This document shows positions 35,176-42,093 of a DNA stretch of 64,000 nucleotides, piece by piece. This DNA comes from Oscillospiraceae bacterium (GTDB taxonomy: Bacteria > Bacillota > Clostridia > Oscillospirales > Ruminococcaceae): contig JAJQFI010000016.1 of NCBI GenBank assembly GCA_021201235.1, positions 253,421 to 317,420 of the forward strand. The letters are read 5' to 3'. Within the stretch, counting starts at the first letter, position 1. Every line of letters begins with the position of its first letter. Under the pieces are notes generated by a model. The model made no database searches, was not told where the DNA came from, and saw only the letters and a list, made by a program, of their open reading frames with translations. Made by a program: the position numbers and the translations under genes.

Positions 35176-36404
35176 CTATAGTTTTCTGCAATATTACATA
35201 GCTTGATATCCACAAGCACATCGGCTTTTATGCCCTCGGGGGTGTATTCCTCCGAATAGACGGTGCCGTCTTTTCTTATCTCCGAAAGAAGTCCGGCTTC
35301 AGTGTATGGGAGAAGAAGGTTCATCCGTCTTGCCGTTTCGGGCAGGGCTTTTGCGATGCCCTCAAGAAGAGAATCAAGACCTTCTGAGTTTTTCGCCGAA
35401 ATCCGGATGATTGAATCGTCGGTGACGGATATTTCAGGAATCAAATCGCACTTATTAAGCACCGTCAGGGTCGGGATTCCGTCACAGCCGAGGTCGTGCA
35501 ACAATTCTTCTGTAACATGCTTTTCTTCCTCGTAATACTCGCTCGAAGCATCTATAAGATGTATGAGCAAATCGGCGCTGGCGGCTTCCTCGAGGGTCGA
35601 CTTGAAGGCTTCGACGAGCTGATGAGGGAGCCTCGAAATGAGCCCGACCGTGTCGATGAGGGTCACGCTTCTGCCGTCGGGTAAGAGTATTGCCCGGGAG
35701 GTCGTCTCGAGGGTGGCGAAAAGTTTGTCTTCCGAGAGGACTCCCGCATCGGTCAGGGCGTTAAGAAGCGTCGACTTGCCGGCGTTGGTATAGCCAACGA
35801 TGGCGGCGGTGAGAACACCGTCCTTCTTGCGGCGTTTGCGGGTTATGTCGCGGCGCTGTTCGACTTCTTTCAGGTCTTTTTCGAGAGCCGAGATTCGGGA
35901 ACGGATATGACGGCGGTCGGTTTCTAACTTGGTTTCGCCGGGGCCCCGGGTGCCGATTCCTCCGCCGAGACGGGAGAGCTTTATGCCCATTCCAGCAAGC
36001 CTTGTCAGGCGGTATTTGTTCTGTGCAAGCTTGACCTGCAGCTTGCCCTCGCGGGTGGTGGCACGCTGGGCGAAGATGTCAAGAATAAGCATTGTGCGGT
36101 CTATCGTAAAAGTATCGGTTGCGTCTTCGATGTTTCTTATCTGTGTGGCGGTGAGCTCACGGTCAAAAATAAGCTGGTCTATCTCGAGGGCTTCGCACTG
36201 TTCGGCGAGCTCGGCAAGCCTTCCTGAGCCTATGCAGGTTGCGCCCTCTATAGACGGTCTTTTCTGGATAACTGTCGCGACGACCTCCGCTCCGGCGGTA
36301 TCACAAAGAGCGCAGAGCTCTTCCATACTGCGCTCTGCGTCAAACTCGCCGGTGTCAACCGATACTAATATTACTCTTGGTTTTTCCTGATTATTCTCTA
36401 TCAT
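35163..36404 (-). CDS. hflX: GTPase HflX
   Basis: Ribosome-associated GTPase that splits or rescues stalled ribosomes after stress. The 413 residues include the N-terminal HflX domain (to about 175), a glycine-rich linker GGGIGTRGPGETKLE, a coiled helix pair, and the G domain with GYTNAGKSTLLN, DTVGLI and NKCD. The start lies 10 nt after the argC-like stop, with the nearest ribosome site (GGAG) about 17 nt away, so translation probably relies on coupling. Confidence 0.95.
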   Translation of the reverse strand: MIENNQEKPRVILVSVDTGEFDAERSMEELCALCDTAGAEVVATVIQKRPSIEGATCIGSGRLAELAEQCEALEIDQLIFDRELTATQIRNIEDATDTFTIDRTMLILDIFAQRATTREGKLQVKLAQNKYRLTRLAGMGIKLSRLGGGIGTRGPGETKLETDRRHIRSRISALEKDLKEVEQRRDITRKRRKKDGVLTAAIVGYTNAGKSTLLNALTDAGVLSEDKLFATLETTSRAILLPDGRSVTLIDTVGLISRLPHQLVEAFKSTLEEAASADLLIHLIDASSEYYEEEKHVTEELLHDLGCDGIPTLTVLNKCDLIPEISVTDDSIIRISAKNSEGLDSLLEGIAKALPETARRMNLLLPYTEAGLLSEIRKDGTVYSEEYTPEGIKADVLVDIKLCNIAENYRVDS

Positions 36405-36414
36405 AAAACTTGTT

Positions 36415-37359
36415 TTACAGTACTCCTGTCAATTCATCTATTCCGAGCATCAGGTTCATGCACTGAACCGCCGCGCCGGCTCCGCCCTTGCCGAGGTTGT
36501 CGTACCTCGCCGCCAGTAGACAGATGTCGTTGTCGCCGAAGACGAAAATCTGCATCTTGTTCGAGCCCGCCATGCCGTTTGCTTCAAGGAATCCGTCCAG
36601 ATCCTGAATCGAGGTCTCGAAATTCATGACATCAATAAGCGGCTCGTGCTCGTAAGCTCTTGAGATATAGTCCCAGACCTGACGGGAATGGAGACGCTTT
36701 GCAAGGGTTCTCAGGTGCAAGGGCACGGTTACTAATGCTCCGCTCGGGTAATCGTCGATAATCGGGCTGATTGCGGGCTTATAGGAAAGTCCGCAGGCGT
36801 GCATAAGCTCCTTCTGGAGCATCATTGTCTGCTCGAGGGCATACATGCGAGCCGAGGAGAAGCCGTAGGGACGGCTTGAGCTCTCGTACATAGCTATCAT
36901 ATTCGAGCCGCCGTTGGTATAGCCGATGACAGAATTTATCATCAGAGGATGGTAGGGCGGCATGATTTTTGCCTTGACAAGGGGCGCAAGAAGCAAAGCC
37001 GCACCGGTCGCCATCGGGTTCGGGAGGGCGGTATAGCGGGACTGAGATATCTTTTTGCGGTGGTCGGGCGAAAGCTCCGGAAGACCGTATGCCCACTGGG
37101 GCGACAATCTGTAGGCGTTTGACGTGTCAAGCACCTTGGTTGCGGGATTCTGAATGAGAGGCACCGTTTCGGTAACGGTTTTCGTTGACTGGCAGAGGAT
37201 GACTATATCCGCAGTGTTCAGAAGATTCAGCCTCTGCTCCTCAGTGAACTTGGTTCTGTCCTCAAGGTGGATTACTTCGAGGTCGTCCCTGCCGCTCAGC
37301 ATTGCATTTATATTAAGACTTACGGCACCATAGTGCCCGTCGATTAAAACTTTATTCAA
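36415..37359 (-). CDS. argC: ArgC-like protein lacking the catalytic cysteine motif
   Basis: A 314-residue relative of type 2 N-acetyl-gamma-glutamyl-phosphate reductase, normally the NADPH step of arginine synthesis. The N-terminal VLIDGHYGAVSLNI, AYGLPEL and C-terminal DNLGKGGAGAAVQCMNLMLG match the family. The active-site segment, normally NPGCYATG, reads NPMATG (37003-37020), losing the nucleophilic Cys plus two residues, and the usual KHxHLPE histidine motif is not evident. Either it is a pseudoenzyme or it has another substrate. No other arg gene is nearby. TTG 37359 is preferred (GAGG about 11 nt upstream); GTG 37368 is only 3 nt from it. It is followed by hflX. Confidence 0.8.
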   Translation of the reverse strand: MNKVLIDGHYGAVSLNINAMLSGRDDLEVIHLEDRTKFTEEQRLNLLNTADIVILCQSTKTVTETVPLIQNPATKVLDTSNAYRLSPQWAYGLPELSPDHRKKISQSRYTALPNPMATGAALLLAPLVKAKIMPPYHPLMINSVIGYTNGGSNMIAMYESSSRPYGFSSARMYALEQTMMLQKELMHACGLSYKPAISPIIDDYPSGALVTVPLHLRTLAKRLHSRQVWDYISRAYEHEPLIDVMNFETSIQDLDGFLEANGMAGSNKMQIFVFGDNDICLLAARYDNLGKGGAGAAVQCMNLMLGIDELTGVL

Positions 37360-37397
37360 AAGTTTCACATCCCTCGGATTTGAAGTTACTCATAGAT

Positions 37398-37426
37398 ATT
37401 ATCTCATATTTTTTGGATTTTGTCAA
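37398..37426 (-). promoter_or_regulatory. Promoter of the argC-like/hflX unit
   Basis: On the minus strand: -35 TTGACA (37421-37426), 17-bp spacer, -10 GATAAT (37398-37403). The stretch between here and 37580 is A/T-rich and shows no gene. Confidence 0.8.
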
Positions 37427-37579
37427 TACTATAGGGCGAAAAAAGTTTTAATTTCACCGTTTTTTGCGAAATTCGCGGCGATATTCGCGTGTTAAAACTG
37501 CTTTTAGAAGAAAAAATCTCGGCTATTCGAAGAAAATGGGTTTACTTTTCGAAAATTTCTGATAAAATATTTTGTATGG

Positions 37580-37613
37580 ATGCAATAATCCGCCGCTCTG
37601 ATGTGTATTAGTA
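37580..37613 (+). promoter_or_regulatory. ECF-sigma-type promoter, site B (autoregulatory)
   Basis: TGCAAT (37581-37586), 17-nt spacer, TGTATTA (37604-37610). It matches sites A and C throughout, including the spacer. It precedes the ECF sigma gene by about 85 nt, which fits autoregulation. The ATG at 37601 lies inside this element and is not a start codon. Confidence 0.75.
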
Positions 37614-37699
37614 GTGAAAGTATGATTCAGGAGCGCGATTACATATGTGTGAAAGGAGTTCTTTGCCGCAGGGATTCAGATGCGGTAAGAGGAAAAATC

Positions 37700-38200
37700 A
37701 TGGCTAAGAAGGATGTAAATGCCTACATAGCCTCCGTGATTGATAAATATTCGGACATGGTATACAGGACGGCGTTCCACGCGCTATCCGATACCCACTA
37801 TGCCGAGGATATCGTGCAGGAGGTATTTCTGAAGCTATGCCGCTCACTCCCCGATTTCGAATCGGAGGAACACGAGAAGGCGTGGCTTCTGAGGGTAACA
37901 ATCAACATGTGCAAAAACTACAACAGAAAAGCCTACACTCATCCGAGCGTCGAGTTGTCCGAGACGATTCCCGCGACAGACGAATATGCTCATGAGGGTT
38001 CAGTTTTAAGCGCGGTGAGAGAGCTTCCGGAGAAATACCGGACACCTATCTACCTCTACTACTTCGAGGGGTACCCCACCAAGGAGATTGCCGAGATTAC
38101 AGGTACCAATCAGAATACGGTGCTTTCTCTTCTCATGCGCGGAAGAAAGAAACTTAGCGAAATGCTGAAAGGAGAGTTTGGCGATAATGAAATTATCTGA
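37700..38200 (+). CDS. ECF-type RNA polymerase sigma factor
   Basis: A 166-residue sigma-70 family, ECF-type factor. Region 2 covers about 10-75 (MVYRTAFHALSDTHYAEDIVQEVFLKL) and region 4 about 105-155 (RELPEKYRTPIYLYYFEGYPTKEIAEITGTNQNTVLSLLMRGR). The start MAKKDVNAYI is chosen because upstream in-frame starts fall within or next to the promoter; AGAGGAAA lies 6-8 nt before the ATG. It overlaps the next gene, a membrane-anchored anti-sigma-like protein, by 14 nt, the standard arrangement for a sigma/anti-sigma pair. The same promoter motif also lies before the NPxTG protein at 16249 and the acidic lipoprotein-like gene at 384, which I infer to be its targets. Confidence 0.93.
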   Translation: MAKKDVNAYIASVIDKYSDMVYRTAFHALSDTHYAEDIVQEVFLKLCRSLPDFESEEHEKAWLLRVTINMCKNYNRKAYTHPSVELSETIPATDEYAHEGSVLSAVRELPEKYRTPIYLYYFEGYPTKEIAEITGTNQNTVLSLLMRGRKKLSEMLKGEFGDNEII

Positions 38201-39935
38201 TGACTATAAAAGTGAATTAAGCCGCCTTACTCTCAGTGAAGATTTCAAGGCGAAGCTTAAAGAGCAGTGCATTGCCGAGGCGGGACTTGACAAGGCGACT
38301 GAAGCTGAAGAAGAAAAGACTCCCGAGATTCAGGAATCGAAATCGGACAAAATCTACAAGCAGATGAAGATCTACCGTTACGTTGCGATTGTGGCATGCG
38401 TTGTGGCGGCAGTATCCATCGTCGGCGGAGCGTCGATTATGTCGAGCGTCTTCTCGACGAGCACAAGAAGCTCAGATTCCGCGAATGAGGAAATGATGGA
38501 ATTGTACGACACGGATACGGATTGGGAAGATGATCCCGTGGAAGATACCGACACCACCGAAATATGGGAAGACGATGAGTTGTGGGTTGAAGACACTAAT
38601 GCCGATTCGGAAGAGATTGACGCCGAATATGAGGAGGAATCCGACGAAGCGGTCGAAGACCCTGTTGAAGACACTTCGCTCAGCTCTTCCGTAACCTCTG
38701 CGAACCCCGCAAGCAGCTACACTCCCGACGACTACGACGGAGAATACAACACCGAGGACTACGTCCTTGGCGGAAGCAACACAAGCGCTTCGAACACGGC
38801 TACCTTGTACGGAGGCTTAGGCACTTCCGAATATGGAACCGCATCGAGCTTCTATGATGTGCTCTATAACCAGATGGGTGACGAATCGGAAACCATCGGC
38901 GTAAGCCTCGTGTGGATTACGATTACCGGCACGCCGAGCTCATCGGGTGTCCCCTCGCCTTCCGGCGACGATTACACACTCTACAGTGCAACCATAACCT
39001 ATGACTACCTGAATGCTGTTTCCTGCGACATAGACATCTATGTCTGGATAAAAGGTACGGAAGACAAACAGGTCAAGGGCATGCCGACTTATGAGGTCGG
39101 GGACGAGCTTATCGTTTCGCTGATGCTCGGTGATAACGGGTGCATAACGGTTGTGGATGAGCTTATCTATGACGCTTACACCCTGAACGGCGTCGACATC
39201 GTCTACCACAGAGTTTATGGGAACGTCAACCCGGGTAGCACCGATATGGGAATCCTCCCGAGCGAAGAGGAGTATTACACGACAACCTCGAACAACTCGG
39301 CAATCTACGTCCACAAGGCGTCCGCAAGAGAGCTGACGAGATACATCAGACGTAAGGTGACCGGCGAGGGCTATAACATCGCAGACCTCGAGAAGATTTC
39401 TCAGTACAGCATGGGCTTGGTCAGCTACAGCACCTTTGCCGACAACAGTAGCTCCGAAGAGGAAACGGAGACCTCGAGCGACGCCAAGGCAACGCTCAGC
39501 ATCAATGCGGGTTCATCGACAAGCTACTTCGACCTGACCGCCGCAGGTGAGACCATCTGGCTGAACGATGAGGCATCCGCCGTGCGTCTCGGCGAGCTCT
39601 ACTCGGGCTCGATGACCGGAACCACGACAAGAACCGGAATTTCATCCGTTCTGTTCGTCGGCGGACACCTTAGATTCTCGTCTGAAACACCGTTTACGGG
39701 CGGAGTTACCGAGATTGAGATTACGAGCTCCGGTTGTTCCCTCGACATCAAATTCAGAGGCATAGCCGTCGGCGACACGCTCGACGAGGTCAAGGAAAAG
39801 CTCTCGACTTCATCGGTAGCGGTAACCGACGAAAACCTTGCCGACGACTGCGTCATCACCATTAACAGCGACTACGGAACTGTAACACTGACGGTGGAAT
39901 ATGGCGTGCTGGCGAAGATTGAGATTATAGCATAA
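38187..39935 (+). CDS. Membrane-anchored anti-sigma-like protein with large acidic ectodomain
   Basis: A 582-residue protein. Residues 1-60 are a charged cytoplasmic helical region (LSDDYKSELSRLTLSEDFKAKL) suited to binding the sigma factor encoded just upstream. One membrane segment (about 61-88, YVAIVACVVAAVSIVGGASI) follows. The outside part starts with a very acidic Asp/Glu/Ser/Thr linker (about 95-175, with DPVED twice) and continues as about 400 residues of Tyr/Ser/Thr-rich beta-like sequence with no domain I recognise. ATG 38187 follows AGGAGAG and lies inside the sigma gene; an upstream TTG is less likely. I infer that the ectodomain senses envelope conditions and controls sigma release. 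Confidence 0.82.
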   Translation: MKLSDDYKSELSRLTLSEDFKAKLKEQCIAEAGLDKATEAEEEKTPEIQESKSDKIYKQMKIYRYVAIVACVVAAVSIVGGASIMSSVFSTSTRSSDSANEEMMELYDTDTDWEDDPVEDTDTTEIWEDDELWVEDTNADSEEIDAEYEEESDEAVEDPVEDTSLSSSVTSANPASSYTPDDYDGEYNTEDYVLGGSNTSASNTATLYGGLGTSEYGTASSFYDVLYNQMGDESETIGVSLVWITITGTPSSSGVPSPSGDDYTLYSATITYDYLNAVSCDIDIYVWIKGTEDKQVKGMPTYEVGDELIVSLMLGDNGCITVVDELIYDAYTLNGVDIVYHRVYGNVNPGSTDMGILPSEEEYYTTTSNNSAIYVHKASARELTRYIRRKVTGEGYNIADLEKISQYSMGLVSYSTFADNSSSEEETETSSDAKATLSINAGSSTSYFDLTAAGETIWLNDEASAVRLGELYSGSMTGTTTRTGISSVLFVGGHLRFSSETPFTGGVTEIEITSSGCSLDIKFRGIAVGDTLDEVKEKLSTSSVAVTDENLADDCVITINSDYGTVTLTVEYGVLAKIEIIA

Positions 39936-39961
39936 ACCCCTTCACCGGCTTCGCCGGTCCC

Positions 39962-39988
39962 CCTCCCCTTTCAGGGGAGGCTTTTTTT
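39962..39988 (+). terminator. Terminator of the sigma/anti-sigma operon
   Basis: CCTCCCC TTTCA GGGGAGG hairpin (39962-39980) followed by seven T. A second small stem CCGG..CCGG lies just before it. Confidence 0.88.
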
Positions 39989-40003
39989 GCGCTAAATTAA
40001 GTA

Positions 40004-40032
40004 TTGCACTTTAAAAACCGTTGTGCTATAAT
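40004..40032 (+). promoter_or_regulatory. Promoter of the topoisomerase operon
   Basis: -35 TTGCAC (40004-40009), 17-bp spacer, -10 TATAAT (40027-40032). Confidence 0.8.
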
Positions 40033-40099
40033 AACAATATATAGTGTTCAATATGCTGATTCAACGCAAGATTTGCGGCAACATTTGCGGAGGGATATA

Positions 40100-42079
40100 A
40101 TGCCTAAGAAGGATTATGGAAACGAAGCGATACGCTCTTTGAAGGGAGCGGACAGGGTCAGAAAAAGACCGGCGGTTATCTTCGGCTCGGATGGGCTGGA
40201 GGGCTGTAAGCATTCTGTTTTTGAGATAATTTCAAACTCGATAGACGAAGCGAGAGAGGGCTACGGCTCGAAAATCACCGTCACCAGATATAATGACTTC
40301 TCGATTGAGGTTGAGGACATGGGCAGAGGCTGTCCAGTCGATTTCAACAAGAGCGAGAACCGCTATAACTGGGAGCTTGTCTATTGCGAGCTCTATGCCG
40401 GCGGTAAATACGACAACGTCTCCGGCGAAAACTATGAATACTCCCTCGGCTTGAACGGTCTGGGCGCCTGCGCGACGCAGTATTCCTCGGAATATATGGA
40501 CGTCGAGGTCTTAAGAGACGGATATAAGTATAATCTGCATTTCGAGAAGGGCGAAAACGTCGGAGGGCTTAAGAAAGAGAAGGTCTCCACCAGAAAGACC
40601 GGCACCAAGACAAGATGGAAGCCGGACCTCGATGTTTTCACCGACATCGCCATCGAAAAAGAGTATTTCACCGATGTGCTGAAGAAGCAGTCTATCGTCA
40701 ACCCGGGAATCACCTTTGTGCTGAGATATCAGGACGAAGAGGGCGGTTTCTCGGAGGAGGAATATCTCTATGAGAACGGAATCCTCGATTATGTCACCGA
40801 GATTGTCGGGGATGAGGCGCTGACCACTCCCCAGCTTTGGAGTGCCGAGCGAAAAGGCAAGGACAGAGAGGACATGAACGAATACAAGGTCAAGTACAAC
40901 TTTGCCTTTGTTTTCTCGAAAACCGTAAAGCAGGCGGAATACTTCCACAATTCGAGCTTCCTTGAATACGGCGGCTCGACCGAGAAGGCTGTCCGGCAGG
41001 CGTTCACATCCTATATCGACACTTATCTTAAAAGTAACAACAAGTACCTCAAGAACGAGGCGAAGATTCAGTTCACCGACATCGAGGACTGCCTTGTCAT
41101 GGTTTCGAGCTCCTTCTCGACGCAGACCTCATACGAGAATCAGACCAAGAAAGCTATCAACAACAGATTCATATATGATGCGGCGGTAGCTTTCCTGAAG
41201 CACCAGCTTGAGGTCTACTTTATCGAGAAGCCGGACGATGCGCAGAAGATTTGCGATCAGGTACTCATAAACAAGCACTCGCGTGAGAGCGCCGAGAAGA
41301 CGAGAATCAATACAAAGAAGCTCTACGCCGAAAAGCTTGACATGGCGAACATGGTCAAAAAGTTCGTCGATTGCAGAACGAAGGACATCTCCCGCCGTGA
41401 GCTCTATATCGTGGAGGGCGATTCGGCGCTCGGTTCCGTAAAGCTCGCAAGAAACGCCGAGTTTCAGGCGGTTATACCTATCCGAGGCAAGATTCTTAAT
41501 TGCCTCAAGGCAAGCTACAACAAGATTTTCGAGAGCGAGATTATAACCGACCTCATGAAAGTTCTCGGCTGTGGCGTTGAGATAAAGAGCGCGAAGAATA
41601 AAGATTTATCTTCGTTCAATTTAAACAATCTCAGATGGAGCAAGGTCATCATCTGCACCGATGCCGACTATGACGGCTTCCAGATTCGAACCCTTGTCCT
41701 CACGATGATTTACACCCTCTGCCCCACCCTTATCGAGAAGGGATATGTGTTCATTGCAGAGTCACCGCTTTACGAAATCAATACAAAAGACAGAACCTAT
41801 TTTGCCTACGATGAGAACGAAAGAGCCGAAATCATGAACATTATTGGCGACAAGAAGTTCACCATTCAGCGCTCAAAAGGACTTGGTGAAAACGAGCCGG
41901 ACATGATGTCACTGACCACTATGAACCCGGAAACGAGGCGGCTTATTCAGGTTTCGCCCGACGAAGCGGAGCACACAAAGTTTATGTTTGATATGCTCCT
42001 CGGAGACAACCTGCCCGCAAGAAAAGAATTCATAAATAATAACGGTCACGACTATCTTGAGATGGCGGACATCAGCTGA
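40100..42079 (+). CDS. parE: Type IIA topoisomerase ATPase subunit (ParE/GyrB-like)
   Basis: A 659-residue ATPase and TOPRIM subunit of a type IIA topoisomerase, acting with the protein encoded next. The GHKL ATPase has EIISNSIDEAREG and LGLNGLGACATQYSS, the transducer follows, and the TOPRIM domain has VEGDSALGS, IPIRGKILN and the metal Asp motif CTDADYDGFQIRT. Compared with GyrB/ParE the motifs are recognisable but altered (for example SALGS where gyrases have SAGGS). ATG 40100 follows GGAGGG by 5 nt. The pair is away from any dnaA/recF context, so it is more likely topoisomerase IV than the housekeeping gyrase. Confidence 0.9.
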   Translation: MPKKDYGNEAIRSLKGADRVRKRPAVIFGSDGLEGCKHSVFEIISNSIDEAREGYGSKITVTRYNDFSIEVEDMGRGCPVDFNKSENRYNWELVYCELYAGGKYDNVSGENYEYSLGLNGLGACATQYSSEYMDVEVLRDGYKYNLHFEKGENVGGLKKEKVSTRKTGTKTRWKPDLDVFTDIAIEKEYFTDVLKKQSIVNPGITFVLRYQDEEGGFSEEEYLYENGILDYVTEIVGDEALTTPQLWSAERKGKDREDMNEYKVKYNFAFVFSKTVKQAEYFHNSSFLEYGGSTEKAVRQAFTSYIDTYLKSNNKYLKNEAKIQFTDIEDCLVMVSSSFSTQTSYENQTKKAINNRFIYDAAVAFLKHQLEVYFIEKPDDAQKICDQVLINKHSRESAEKTRINTKKLYAEKLDMANMVKKFVDCRTKDISRRELYIVEGDSALGSVKLARNAEFQAVIPIRGKILNCLKASYNKIFESEIITDLMKVLGCGVEIKSAKNKDLSSFNLNNLRWSKVIICTDADYDGFQIRTLVLTMIYTLCPTLIEKGYVFIAESPLYEINTKDRTYFAYDENERAEIMNIIGDKKFTIQRSKGLGENEPDMMSLTTMNPETRRLIQVSPDEAEHTKFMFDMLLGDNLPARKEFINNNGHDYLEMADIS

Positions 42080-42093
42080 GGGAGGGAGAAAAT

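Noticed and set aside
37003-37020. Sequencing frameshift as the reason for the missing ArgC cysteine
   Set aside because: The frame is open and conserved on both sides, and six missing bases (two codons) plus a substitution do not look like a single read error.
37601-37699. N-terminal extension of the ECF sigma factor from ATG 37601
   Set aside because: That ATG lies in the -10 region of the conserved promoter, so it would not be transcribed; MAKKDVN at 37700 fits the usual sigma start and has a ribosome site.
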